Source of the DNA: DASRDS01 sp035570055
GTDB taxonomy: Bacteria; Gemmatimonadota; Gemmatimonadetes; Gemmatimonadales; Gemmatimonadaceae
Direction of reading: 5' to 3'
DNA: 64,000 nucleotides
NCBI GenBank assembly: GCA_035570055.1
Contig: DATMLM010000049.1
Location: 96,132-160,131 of the forward strand
In this document: one piece after another, positions 49,801 through 59,394 of the stretch
Layout: every line of letters starts with the position of its first letter
Position numbering within the stretch: the stretch's first letter is position 1
Notes under the pieces: model-generated
What the model saw: only the letters and a program-made list of their open reading frames with translations
Told to the model about the DNA's origin: nothing
The model's database searches: none
Position numbers and translations under genes: made by a program

Positions 49801-51069
49801 TGCAACGAAGAGCTCTGATTGCGGCTGGAATCGGGCTCTTCGTTCCTCGGGTGCTTCGCGCGCTCGCGACGTATGACGTGACGCGCTATGGTGCCCGAGT
49901 CCGGCACCATCGTGCTCGAGGACAACGTGACGTTGTTCATTGAGACGGGTGCGACGCTCAAGGCCAGTGGTGATCGCGATGACTTCCGGGTGCTGGGGGC
50001 ACTCATCGTCGCGGTCAAGGCACGAGATGTCACGATCGCTGGAGGCGGGGTCATCGACGGGAACTTCCGACCCTATTTCACCGAACGGGATTCCGGTGGA
50101 TGGAAGGTGACGTCACCGTTTCTCGGGCCCTATGATCCGCTCTATGACAAGCCGGGAAAGGATCACCCCGACGGGCGGCCGAGGATTATTCTGCTCGTCG
50201 AGTGTATAGGCGCGCGGTTGCGGGATTTCACGATTCGGGACGCGCCGACGTGGACGATTCACACCGTCGGCTGCGAGAACCTCGGCATCGCGAGCCTGAC
50301 CATTCGCAACGATTGGGAAGTGCCGAATTGTGACGGCATGGGGATCGACCATTGCCGGCACGTGCGCATTGAAAATTGCGATATCCGGGCGGCAGACGAT
50401 GACATTGTCCTGAGAGCATCGCGGATGTTCAACGAGTACGGCCCGTCCGAGGATATCGCCGTCACGAACTGCGTGCTGTCGTCACGGTCGGCCGCGATCA
50501 AGATCGACCCGGAAGGGCCGGGCACGGTTCGCATGGCATCGGTCACGAATTGCACGATCGAGAAGAGCAACCGGGGGATCTGCGTCCACGTGCGCGATGG
50601 TGGCCTGGTGGAGAACCTCGTGTTCTCCGACATGGTCATTACGACGGAGCTGCAGGAGTCCCATTGGTGGGGCGCTGGCGAGCCCGTTCACGCGTCCTGC
50701 CTCGCGCGGAGCGAAGGCGCGCCGGTGGGCGCTATCCGGCATCTCCAGTTCAATAACCTGATCTGCGCCGGCGAGAGTGGTGCGTATCTGCGCGGCGTGA
50801 GCGATGTGACGCTCGACAACGTGCAACTCGACTTTCAGAAGACCTCGAGAGTCGAAGGTGGATTCTATGATCTACGACCCGGCGATGTGGGCGGCGGCGT
50901 GATCAAGCACCGGATCGCCGGTGTGTACGCCGAGTCGGCGGAGCGGCTAGCCCTGCGCGGCGTGCGTGTGGCCGGTTTCGATCCGGCGCTCGAGGCGCAT
51001 CACCTCAGGGCCTTCGAGTTGACGTGCTTCGTGGGGCCGGGCGAGCGCGTCCTGGACGATGTGAGCTGA
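49801..51069 (+). pseudogene. GH28/pectate-lyase-like beta-helix protein, frame-disrupted near its start
   Basis: From 49801 an ATG gives a signal peptide and first strand (MQRRALIAAGIGLFVPRVLR, then YDVTRYGA). There the frame ends in nonsense, and a second frame from 49888 continues with SGTIVLEDNVTLFIETGATL, the part that normally follows about 30-40 residues later. The rest (NCDGMGIDHCRHVRIENCDI, RAADDDIVLRAS, GICVHVRDGG) is an intact GH28 right-handed helix with likely catalytic Asp in CDGMGID and ADDD. A frameshifting deletion thus removes the loop. A leaderless product from ATG 49888 (393 aa) is possible but would lack the signal. Overlaps the AraC gene by 65 nt. Confidence 0.7.
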
Positions 51070-51814
51070 AGTAGCGACCGGGAGTCGCGCCGAACGATCG
51101 GCGGAAGGCCGCAACGAACGCGCTCGGGCTTTCGTAGCCGAGGCTGAGCGAGGTCCGTGTGACCTGCTCGCCCGCGGCCAGGAGCTCGAGCGCGCGCAGC
51201 ATCCGTGCGCGCTGATGCCACGCACCGACGGCGAGGCCGGTCTCGGCCCGAAAAAGGCGCTCGAGCGTCCGTGGACTCGCGCCCGCCTCCTTCGCCAACT
51301 CCGCGAGGCGCAGTCGCGCATGCGGTGTCGCCCGCGCTCGCGCTGCCGCCCGCGCCGCGCGTGGATCCCGCGGCATTGGGAGGTCCAGTGGAGCGACCGG
51401 GAGGATGGCGAGTTGGTCGAGCAGGACGTCGATCAGGTGGCGCTCGCTGCGCTCGTGCGTGTCGAGCGTCCGGAGGCGAACCGCTTGCAGGAGCAGCTCG
51501 CGCAACAATGGCGAGACCCTGACCACGCGACAGGTGGCCGGCAGCTCGGAGCACAGTGAGGTGTGGAAATACAGGGTGCGCATCGACACCCGGCCACCCA
51601 TCTCCACGCGGAGCGCGTGGCCAGCGGGAACCCACATCGCCTGATAGGGCGGGATGACCCACAGACCGCCCGAGGCGTGGACGGTCATGACACCATGCAA
51701 AGCGTAGATGAGCTGGGCCCAGTCCATCGCCTGCCAGTGCAACGTATACGCCGACGGGAAGACGACCGCCGAGGTCCGAATCGCGGGCCCAACCGCCTGG
51801 CGAGATCTCGACAT
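51005..51814 (-). CDS. AraC family transcriptional regulator
   Basis: A 269-residue regulator. N-terminal cupin-like sensing domain (LIYALHGVMTVHASGGLWVI, YQAMWVPAGHALRVEMGGRV) and C-terminal AraC double helix-turn-helix (LRLAELAKEAGASPRTLERL, SLSLGYESPSAFVAAFRRSF, GATPGRYFS). The cupin HxH site is altered. Ligand unknown. Faces the GH28 gene with an overlap and diverges from the VOC gene, its likely target. Confidence 0.88.
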   Translation of the reverse strand: MSRSRQAVGPAIRTSAVVFPSAYTLHWQAMDWAQLIYALHGVMTVHASGGLWVIPPYQAMWVPAGHALRVEMGGRVSMRTLYFHTSLCSELPATCRVVRVSPLLRELLLQAVRLRTLDTHERSERHLIDVLLDQLAILPVAPLDLPMPRDPRAARAAARARATPHARLRLAELAKEAGASPRTLERLFRAETGLAVGAWHQRARMLRALELLAAGEQVTRTSLSLGYESPSAFVAAFRRSFGATPGRYFSSHRPGRARPAPRSTSTRRP

Positions 51815-51868
51815 TCCGTGTCAATATAGCGCAAGCGGGCTCACCACCGTCCGGTGTATTCTGACGCC

Positions 51869-52282
51869 ATGCCGAAACCATCCCCGTTGCGCACACCCGC
51901 CCAGATGGCGCACTTCGCGATCAACGCCGACGATATCGACCGCGCGCAGCGTTTCTATGAGCGCGTGTTTGCCTGGCGTTTCGAGCCTTGGGGTCCGCCG
52001 AACTTCTTTCAGATCCGCATGGGACGAGATGTGTCCCAGGGCATCCGGGGCGCGCTCCAGAAGCGCCGGTTTTTCACGGCCGGCGAGCGCATCGTGACGG
52101 CCGAGTGCTCGTTCGCGGTCGAAGACATCGATGCGGTTGCCGCAGCCGTGACGGCGAACGGCGGGTCCATCGTTATCCCGAAAGTCCTCATCCCGACGGT
52201 CGGGCATCTGCTGTTCTTTCGGGACCCCGAAGGCAATGTGATGGGCGCGGCGCAGTACGATCCTCATTCGACGGATGAGTGA
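51869..52282 (+). CDS. VOC family (glyoxalase-like) protein
   Basis: A 137-residue vicinal-oxygen-chelate fold protein: MAHFAINADDIDRAQRFYER (first metal-side His), VFAWRFEPWGPPNFFQIRMG, and LLFFRDPEGNVMGAAQYD (Glu ligand region). Typical of glyoxalase-like or antibiotic-resistance-like proteins of unknown substrate. ATG 51869 is preferred to an upstream ATG-like start at 51854. Divergent from the AraC regulator by 54 nt. Confidence 0.87.
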   Translation: MPKPSPLRTPAQMAHFAINADDIDRAQRFYERVFAWRFEPWGPPNFFQIRMGRDVSQGIRGALQKRRFFTAGERIVTAECSFAVEDIDAVAAAVTANGGSIVIPKVLIPTVGHLLFFRDPEGNVMGAAQYDPHSTDE

Positions 52283-52284
52283 CC

Positions 52285-52668
52285 ATGCACCTCTTCGCGA
52301 TGGTCTTCCTCGTAGGGCAGCTGTCGCTCGCCGACAGCGTCAAGCAAACGTTCCGCGACTATGAGCGGCGGTTGAATGCCGGAGATTACGCCGGATTGGC
52401 GCAGTACTATGCGGATGACCCGCGCTTCTATTGGGTGGCGCAGGGGAAGGTGGCGTCGAGAGCCGAAGTGTTAAAACAGCTCAGCCAGACGCCGCCCGGC
52501 GCGCACTTCACGTATGGCGACCCGCGCGTGACGATCGTTGATTCCGATGTCGCGCTTTTGGCCACGAGTTACACGGGAACGATGGGCGCCGCGACATTTT
52601 CGGGCTACATGACCATAACGTTGATCCGTACACGTGCAGGCTGGAGGTTTCTCGCGGGTCAATCCTAG
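52285..52668 (+). CDS. NTF2-like (DUF4440) protein
   Basis: A 127-residue protein: hydrophobic N-terminus MHLFAMVFLVGQLSLAD (signal-like), then the NTF2 pattern VKQTFRDYERRLNAGDYAGL, AQYYADDPRFYWVAQGKVAS, GAATFSGYMTITLIRTRAGW. It is separated from the VOC stop by 2 nt (or overlaps it with a GTG start), so the two are coupled. Function unknown. Confidence 0.7.
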   Translation: MHLFAMVFLVGQLSLADSVKQTFRDYERRLNAGDYAGLAQYYADDPRFYWVAQGKVASRAEVLKQLSQTPPGAHFTYGDPRVTIVDSDVALLATSYTGTMGAATFSGYMTITLIRTRAGWRFLAGQS

Positions 52669-52702
52669 CCGCCCACTCGTACGGCAGTGTACTTTCGCGC
52701 AC

Positions 52703-53983
52703 ATGCGCGTTATGCCCCTGACCTGCGTCGGTCTCGCGGTCGCGTGTTCGATCGCGTGCTCGACCAATAAGGGTGCGTCGGAGCCAACGGTCAGGCAGGA
52801 AGGGCCATCCGGCATCGCCGCGGGAGACGAATCCACCTGCCTCCTGACGCAGGCCGGCAGCGCGTACTGCTGGGGAGCCGACACGTCCGGCGCGCTCGGG
52901 GACGGCACCTCGGTCGGGGTAGAGCTGACCCCGATCGCGGTCGCCGGGAATCACACCTACACCGCGCTGAGCGGGGCTGAGTTCTTCCGGTGCGGCCTCT
53001 CCGGCGAGCTCCCGCTCTGTTGGGGCCAAACGCTGAACGACGGTCCGGGGAGTTTGTACACGGACTCCGTACCGGCTTCGTTGACCGCGGGTCTGCCGCC
53101 GCTGGCCGCGATCTCAGCCGGTCCGTCACACGCATGTGGCCTCACGAAAGCCGGTATCGCCTACTGCTGGGGCGAGAATTACTTCGGACAGCTCGGCATC
53201 GGCGACACGTTGCGGCATCCCTCGGCGGTCGCGGTTGCCGGTGGCATGCGCTGGACGGCCATCTCGGTGGGATTCTGGCACACGTGCGCGCTCACCGCGG
53301 ACAGCACCACGTTTTGCTGGGGCGAGAATCTGGTCGGCGAGCTGGCCGCCTCGCCCGATTCCGTACCGTTGTCGACGACGCCGTTGGCCATCGCCGGAGC
53401 ACCCAAGTTCGCCTCACTCTCCGCCGGCTCGCTGTACACGTGCGGTCTCACCGCGGCGGGTGCGCTCTATTGTTGGGGGTGGAACTACGCCGGCAACCTC
53501 GGCGACAGCACGACGACGAACACGGAAATACCGACGCCGGTGGGGCAACCCAATCTCGTCTTCAGGAGCGTCATCACATCGAGCGCGAACTCGATCGCGC
53601 TCACGACCTGCGGCATTACCACCGCGAATGCCGTCTACTGCTGGGGCTGGGGCGGGTATGGACAACTCGGAAATCCGAGTGCGCCGATCGTGAGTTGCGA
53701 TAGCGTCACAACGAACCCGGTGCCGTGCAGCAGCCTCGTGCCGTTTCCCGTGGCCGGCGGTCTCGCGTTCGAGACCGTGTCCATCGGCACGACCCACGCC
53801 TGTGGCGTCACTCTATCGAGCACCGCGTACTGCTGGGGCACGAACGATCACGGACAGCTGGGCGACGGGACGACACAGTCGAGCACCGTGCCCGTCGCCG
53901 TGAGCGGCACCCTTGTTGTCGCAGCGCGTGTGAAGGCCACGGCCCAGCAGCGACGAACTGTCATTCCGATCGCATCGCGATAA
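52703..53983 (+). CDS. RCC1-repeat lipoprotein
   Basis: A 426-residue lipoprotein (signal with lipobox VACSIAC) made almost only of RCC1-type beta-propeller blades, each with a C(G/A)LT...YCWG core: STCLLTQAGSAYCWG, HACGLTKAGIAYCWG, HTCALTADSTTFCWG, YTCGLTAAGALYCWG, TTCGITTANAVYCWG, HACGVTLSSTAYCWG. About seven blades, Cys-paired. Extracellular binding protein of unknown partner. Converges with the ADOP gene (23-nt overlap). Confidence 0.85.
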   Translation: MRVMPLTCVGLAVACSIACSTNKGASEPTVRQEGPSGIAAGDESTCLLTQAGSAYCWGADTSGALGDGTSVGVELTPIAVAGNHTYTALSGAEFFRCGLSGELPLCWGQTLNDGPGSLYTDSVPASLTAGLPPLAAISAGPSHACGLTKAGIAYCWGENYFGQLGIGDTLRHPSAVAVAGGMRWTAISVGFWHTCALTADSTTFCWGENLVGELAASPDSVPLSTTPLAIAGAPKFASLSAGSLYTCGLTAAGALYCWGWNYAGNLGDSTTTNTEIPTPVGQPNLVFRSVITSSANSIALTTCGITTANAVYCWGWGGYGQLGNPSAPIVSCDSVTTNPVPCSSLVPFPVAGGLAFETVSIGTTHACGVTLSSTAYCWGTNDHGQLGDGTTQSSTVPVAVSGTLVVAARVKATAQQRRTVIPIASR

Positions 53984-56414
53984 CCGGATCGACGCGCGCG
54001 GCGCGCCGGGCCGGCACCCAGCAGGCAAAGAGGGCGACCGCCGATAGGCCGAACACGACTCCGACGTAGGTCAGCGGATCGAATGGCGGAATACCGAAGA
54101 GCAACGTCGAAATCGCGCGCGTAAACCCAAGGGCGCCGAGCACGCCGACGAGGAGCCCCGCGGCGGTCAAGCTCATGCCGCCACCGAGCACGAGTCGGAG
54201 CACGCGGTTGGGCGCGGCGCCCAGCGCGATGCGAATGCCCAACTCGCTCGTCCGTTGGCTCACGGAGTACGAGATCACGCCATAGATCCCGAGTGCAGCC
54301 AGCGCGAGCGCGAGCGCGGCAAATGCGCCGAGCAACACCGTGAAGAAGCGCGGCTGGGCGACCGATGCGGAGAGCGCCTGATTCATCGTCGAGATGTCGT
54401 AGACCGGCACCTCGGGGTCGAGCTCGCCGACCGTGGCGATGATCGCACGCGTTGCCGTCGCTGGGTCCGCGGTGGTGCGGAGGACTCCGGACACATGGAA
54501 GGGCAGTGCGCCGAACGGCACATACGTCCAGGGTCGGACGCTGTCCGCGAGTGACTCGTCGCGCGTGTCGGCGACGACGCCAATGATCTCGCCTTGCGAC
54601 GTCAACGTATCGGTTGGCTTGGGTCCCGTCGTGTGGCTGATGCCGAGCACGATGTGCTCGCCGAGCGGGTTCCGGCCCCGGAAAAACTTGCGGGCGAAGG
54701 CCTGGTTGATCACGACAACCGGAGGCGTGTCGCCCCAATCTTCGGCCGGTGTGAAGATGCGGCCCTTTGACAACTGAATCGCGAGCGCGCGAAAGTACCC
54801 CGACGAGACACCGGCCAGGTCTGTGGTCGGCTCCTGTCCGGGGGCGGCGGGTGGCTGCCCGACCACATTGAAGGAGGTGCTCGCCCCGAATGACTTGATG
54901 GCCGCGAACGGGTACGCATTGGTGACACCCGCGTCGATCGTGCCGGGCAAGCTCCGCAACCGGTCGATGAGGCTCGACGCGAACGCGTTCGTCTGGGGGT
55001 CGTGCTCGTAGCGCTTCGACAGCAGGACGTCGAACGCGATCACCCGGTCGGCGCGGAACCCAGGGTCGACGTGTGTCAGCCGCGCGAAGCTCCTCAACAA
55101 GAGTCCCGCGCCAACGAGCAGCACGACCGCCAGGGCCATCTCGGCCACGACGAGGGCTGACCGGGTCCGAGTCATGCGGCCCGAGCCGCCGCCGCTCCGG
55201 CCGCCCTCGCGGAGGCGCGCGGCTTCGTCCGTCCGCGAGGCCTGAATCGCGGGAGCGAGTCCAAAGAGGAGACCGGTGGCAATCGTGATGGCTGCCGCGA
55301 ACAACAGCATCCGTGAGTTCACGACCAACTCATCCAGGCGGGGGAGCGCGTGAGGACCATAGGCGCGCACGCCTTCGATCGCCCACACGGCGAAGATCGC
55401 GCCGAGCGCGGCCGCGGCCAGGGTGAGTAGCGCGTGCTCGGTGACGAGTTGGCGGGTGACGCGACCGCGGCTGGCGCCGAGGGCGGTGCGGACGGCGATC
55501 TCGGTCTGACGTCCCGCGGCGCGCATGAGCAGCAAGTTGGCGACGTTGGCGCACGCGATGAGGAGCACGAGCACGACGGCACCGAGGACCGCGAGGAGTG
55601 CGTCCTTTGCCGGGTCGACCATCTGCGCCTTGAGTGGCGCGACCCGGGCGCGGACGGTGGTGTTCGACTTCGGGTACTGCGCGGCGAGTCGCACGGCGAC
55701 GCCCTCGAGGTCCGCGCGCGCGGCCGCGATCGTGGTGCCGGGCTTGAGTCGCCCGACCGCGAGCAGCTCGTGCATGCCCCGGTTCTCCGGTCTGATCTCC
55801 CACGGTTGCAGGCGGTAGGCGACCCAGACGTCGGGCGTCTCCGGATACGTGAGGCCCGGCGGGGCGACGCCGACGACGGTGTAGAGCGTGTCGTCGAGAC
55901 GGATGGATGTGCCGGCGATGTGCGGATCGCCGTTGTAGTCGTCGCGCCACGTATGGTAGGCGAGGACGGCGACGAGAGGGGCGCCCGGCGCATCTTCGCC
56001 CGTCGCGAATATGCGGCCGAGTGCGGGCTGCGTGCCGAGGACCGAAAAGAAGTTCGCGCTGACGCGCTCTTCGTTGAGGCGAATCGTCTCCATGCCGTCG
56101 CGACGGAGGCTGACGGAGCTCGGCGACTTCATCATCACGATGCCACTGAGCGTGCGGTTCTGCTCGCGATAGTCGATGAGGTCCAGTGGGGACGCGGCGT
56201 CTGCCGTGCCGTCGCGATCCGTCGACTGGATCAGCACGAGCTGACTCGGGTCCTTGAACGGCAACGGCCGAATCAAGACCGTATCAACGACACTGTAGAC
56301 CGCCGTGGTCGCCCCAATACCCAGGGCGAGTGTGAGAACGGCGATGGCCGTGAAGGACGGGGTGTTGAGAAGCTTCCGCACCGCGTAGCGGACGTCATGG
56401 AGGAGCGTGTCCAT
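53961..56414 (-). CDS. ADOP-type duplicated ABC transporter permease
   Basis: An 817-residue double MacB/FtsX permease with the same layout as the 4692-7136 gene: TM1 IAVLTLALGIGATTAVYSVV, MacB_PCD domains, FtsX cores with signature VRTALGASRGRVTRQLVTEH and IRIALGAAPNRVLRLVLGGG, ending CWVPARRAARVDPVIAMRSE. No ATPase is adjacent. It lies outside the tRNA array with no flanking repeat. Diverges from the EF-G-like gene. Confidence 0.9.
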   Translation of the reverse strand: MDTLLHDVRYAVRKLLNTPSFTAIAVLTLALGIGATTAVYSVVDTVLIRPLPFKDPSQLVLIQSTDRDGTADAASPLDLIDYREQNRTLSGIVMMKSPSSVSLRRDGMETIRLNEERVSANFFSVLGTQPALGRIFATGEDAPGAPLVAVLAYHTWRDDYNGDPHIAGTSIRLDDTLYTVVGVAPPGLTYPETPDVWVAYRLQPWEIRPENRGMHELLAVGRLKPGTTIAAARADLEGVAVRLAAQYPKSNTTVRARVAPLKAQMVDPAKDALLAVLGAVVLVLLIACANVANLLLMRAAGRQTEIAVRTALGASRGRVTRQLVTEHALLTLAAAALGAIFAVWAIEGVRAYGPHALPRLDELVVNSRMLLFAAAITIATGLLFGLAPAIQASRTDEAARLREGGRSGGGSGRMTRTRSALVVAEMALAVVLLVGAGLLLRSFARLTHVDPGFRADRVIAFDVLLSKRYEHDPQTNAFASSLIDRLRSLPGTIDAGVTNAYPFAAIKSFGASTSFNVVGQPPAAPGQEPTTDLAGVSSGYFRALAIQLSKGRIFTPAEDWGDTPPVVVINQAFARKFFRGRNPLGEHIVLGISHTTGPKPTDTLTSQGEIIGVVADTRDESLADSVRPWTYVPFGALPFHVSGVLRTTADPATATRAIIATVGELDPEVPVYDISTMNQALSASVAQPRFFTVLLGAFAALALALAALGIYGVISYSVSQRTSELGIRIALGAAPNRVLRLVLGGGMSLTAAGLLVGVLGALGFTRAISTLLFGIPPFDPLTYVGVVFGLSAVALFACWVPARRAARVDPVIAMRSE

Positions 56415-56569
56415 ATGGACGGCTCCGCTATGGAAATAGCGTGCCTAAGGTAACTCGTTTAGTACCAACAACGTGCAACAGCGCACCTGTTGCGTAACCG
56501 AACGATGCTGTCCGGATACGCGATCGCGGAGTAATATCGGTAAAGGAACGGCCACCGGGGTGACACAAA

Positions 56570-58675
56570 ATGAGACCGTACGTAACTGATGCGATCCGGA
56601 ACGTCGGAATCGTAGGACACGGCGGCACCGGCAAGACCCAACTCGTCTCCGCGTGTCTTTTTACCGCGGGGATGACGCCACGACTCGGTAAAGTGGGGGA
56701 CGGAACCGCCGTCACCGACTGGGACGAGGAAGAAGTGGCACGGCACGTTTCGATTCAGACGGGCATGGCATACGCCGAGTGGCACGGGGATAAGGTCAAT
56801 TTTCTTGATACTCCCGGCTACTCGGCATTTTTGTGCGACACGAAGGGGGCGCTGATTGCCGCGGACGCGGCGCTCATTCTCGTCGATGCCGCGGCGGGGG
56901 TGCAGGTCGTCACGGAAACCGTTTGGGATTACGCGAACGACTATCACCTGGCGCGCGCGTTCATCGTGAACGGCATGGATCGCGAGCTCGCCAACTACGA
57001 GCGCGCCGTGCAGTCCGTGCAGGAGGCGTTCGGGCGCGCCGCCGTTCCCGTGCAGTTGCCGATCGGGTCCGATCGCCAGTTCCACGGCATCGTCGATCTC
57101 GTGACAATGGAAGCGCACGAGTATCCGTCCGATGGCGATGGAAAGGCCAAGGTTGGCCCGATTCCGAAGGAGCTCGCGGAGAAAGCGAAGGCAGCGCACG
57201 AAGCGCTCGTCGAGCTGGTCGCGGAAGGTGACGACGATCTCATGCAGGAGTTCTTCGACCAAGGCACGTTGCCGGTCGAGGATCTCAAGAAGGGCATGCG
57301 CGCGGCGATCGCCGAGCGGCGGCTGCATCCCATCATGCTGAGCTCAGCCACGCACAATATCGGCACGGCGGACATTCTCGATTTCATCATCGACATGTTG
57401 CCGTCGCCCGCGGCGCGGGGGCCGGCGCACGGGACGCAGTCGGACGGTGCGGACGTCGAGCGCCAAATCAGCGACGAGGAGCCCGTGTCGCTCTTCGTCT
57501 ATAAGACGATCTCGGACCCGTTCGCCGGGCGCATCAGCTGCTTCAAAGTCCTGTCCGGTGTGCTGCGGAACGAAGCAACGCTGCAAAATGTCACCCGTGG
57601 TGTTCCTGAGCGCATGCAGCACCTGCAGGTCCTGCAGGGCAAGACCGGAGTCGCGGTTCCAGAAGTGCACGCGGGCGACCTCGGCGCCATCGCCAAGCTC
57701 AAGGACACGCTAACCGGCGACACGCTCGGCGAGAAGGCCGCGCCCATCGTCTATCCGCCAGCAACATTGCCCGAGCCGTTACTGACGTTCGCCGTCGAGC
57801 CCAAGACACGCGCCGACGAGGATCGCATTGGCGTCGCCATTCATCGCATCCTCGAGGCCGATCCGGCCGTGCGATTCAGGCGGGATCCGCAGACCAAAGA
57901 ATTCTTGATCTCGGGCGCCGGACAACAGCACATCGAGGTCGTCGTCGCGCAGCTCCGGCGGCGGTATCATGTCGCGCTGACGCTCAAGCCACCCCGCGTG
58001 CCATTCCGCGAGACGATTCGCGGGCAGGCGGATGCCGAAGGCAAGCACAAGAAGCAGAGCGGCGGGCATGGTCAGTTCGGCGTGTGTCGTATCAAAATCG
58101 AGCCGCTGGCACGAGGATCGGGCGTGGAATTCGTCGATGAGATAGTCGGCGGCGCCATTCCTCGGAACTGGATTCCCTCGGTCGAGAAGGGAATCCGGGA
58201 AGCCGCCGACCGTGGGTTCCTGGCGGGGTTTCCGGTTGTCGATTTTCGCGTGCGACTCTACGACGGGAAGTATCACGACGTCGACTCGTCGGACATGGCG
58301 TTCAAGATCGCCGGGTCACTGGCCTTCAAAGAGGCGATGAGACAGGCGCATCCCACGCTGTTGGAACCCGTGATGCAGGTGCAGGTACAGGCACCCGATA
58401 CGTATTCCGGGCAGCTCATGGGGGACATCAGTTCCAGACGTGGGCGAATCAGTGGCAGTGATACCCGCGGGCACCACGTGACGATCAAGGCGCAGGTGCC
58501 GCTGGCCGAGATGCTGAGCTACGCGAATGACCTCGTGTCCATGACGCAAGGGCGGGGCAGCTATTCAATGGAGTTCGATCATTATGACTTCGTGCCGCAC
58601 GAGACCGCGGAGAAAGTCATTGCGGCCCACAAACCCCATCGCGTTAGCTCAGAAGAGGAGGCCGCCGCTGTGTAG
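56570..58675 (+). CDS. EF-G-like translational GTPase (EF-G2 type)
   Basis: A 701-residue homologue of elongation factor G. G1 reads GHGGTGKT (16-23), G3 DTPG (80-83), G4 NGMD (134-137) instead of NKMD, and switch I RHVSIQT instead of the RGITI type. Domain III (DRIGVAIHRILEADPAVRFR), domain IV (GHGQFGVCRIKIEPL; FLAGFPVVDFRVRLYDGKYH) and domain V (LMGDISSRRGRISGSDTRGH) are all present. It is the EF-G-like paralogue found in several phyla beside the true fusA. Likely acts on the ribosome, but its role is unsettled. Confidence 0.88.
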   Translation: MRPYVTDAIRNVGIVGHGGTGKTQLVSACLFTAGMTPRLGKVGDGTAVTDWDEEEVARHVSIQTGMAYAEWHGDKVNFLDTPGYSAFLCDTKGALIAADAALILVDAAAGVQVVTETVWDYANDYHLARAFIVNGMDRELANYERAVQSVQEAFGRAAVPVQLPIGSDRQFHGIVDLVTMEAHEYPSDGDGKAKVGPIPKELAEKAKAAHEALVELVAEGDDDLMQEFFDQGTLPVEDLKKGMRAAIAERRLHPIMLSSATHNIGTADILDFIIDMLPSPAARGPAHGTQSDGADVERQISDEEPVSLFVYKTISDPFAGRISCFKVLSGVLRNEATLQNVTRGVPERMQHLQVLQGKTGVAVPEVHAGDLGAIAKLKDTLTGDTLGEKAAPIVYPPATLPEPLLTFAVEPKTRADEDRIGVAIHRILEADPAVRFRRDPQTKEFLISGAGQQHIEVVVAQLRRRYHVALTLKPPRVPFRETIRGQADAEGKHKKQSGGHGQFGVCRIKIEPLARGSGVEFVDEIVGGAIPRNWIPSVEKGIREAADRGFLAGFPVVDFRVRLYDGKYHDVDSSDMAFKIAGSLAFKEAMRQAHPTLLEPVMQVQVQAPDTYSGQLMGDISSRRGRISGSDTRGHHVTIKAQVPLAEMLSYANDLVSMTQGRGSYSMEFDHYDFVPHETAEKVIAAHKPHRVSSEEEAAAV

Positions 58676-58794
58676 GCCAGGCGAAGCCGTGGCCAGGTCA
58701 ACCGACCAGTCGAGTGGCGCGAAGCGACACATCGACGTGCCGCGGAGCGGCGACGGCTCTTGCGTAACGGGGGCGGGAAGCTAATGATTTTGCC

Positions 58795-59361
58795 ATGGCC
58801 TCACCGCTCGGCGTCACGCATGCGCCGACACTGGCAGCGACGTTCGAGGTTGCGTATAGGACCCACTACACTGGGCTCTGCGACCTCGTATATGGATATG
58901 TCGGGTCACGGGAGACTGCCCGTGAGCTGGTTCAAGACCTTTTCTTGACGGTTTGGGACAACGTATCGACTGGGGGCGCGCCTGTTCCGGGCGCGCCCTA
59001 TTTGTATACGGCGGCTCGAAACCGCGCATTGCGATCGCTCCGGCACGGTAAGGTCGAGGCCCAATACGAGGCTCGGCAATCGAAAGTGGTGGATGATCGG
59101 CCGTGTGAGGCCGAGAGCGCCGTCGTCGAGCAGGAGTTGAGTGAGGCGGCGGCCGCCGCCATGCGGGAGCTGCCGGAGCGGTGCCGGCTCGTGTTCTCAA
59201 TGAGCCGCAACGAGCACCTTCCGAACGCCGAGATCGCCGCCCGCCTCGGCATCTCCGTCAGCACGGTCGAGCAACAGATGTGGCGGGCCCTCAAGGCGTT
59301 ACGCGCCAAGCTCGGACCCTATCTCCTGGTCCTGACCGGAGCGATCTCGCTCCTGAAGTAA
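58795..59361 (+). CDS. ECF sigma factor
   Basis: A 188-residue sigma-70 family protein with region 2 (YRTHYTGLCDLVYGYVGSRE, ARELVQDLFLTVWDNVS) and region 4 (MRELPERCRLVFSMSRNEHL, AEIAARLGISVSTVEQQMWR). Regions 1 and 3 are absent, as in ECF factors. With the FecR and SusC genes downstream it forms a FecI-FecR-type cell-surface signalling set; released sigma would transcribe the transport genes. Confidence 0.9.
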   Translation: MASPLGVTHAPTLAATFEVAYRTHYTGLCDLVYGYVGSRETARELVQDLFLTVWDNVSTGGAPVPGAPYLYTAARNRALRSLRHGKVEAQYEARQSKVVDDRPCEAESAVVEQELSEAAAAAMRELPERCRLVFSMSRNEHLPNAEIAARLGISVSTVEQQMWRALKALRAKLGPYLLVLTGAISLLK

Positions 59362-59394
59362 AGGTTCAGCTGGGCTGGCGGGTTTTCTGTAATA

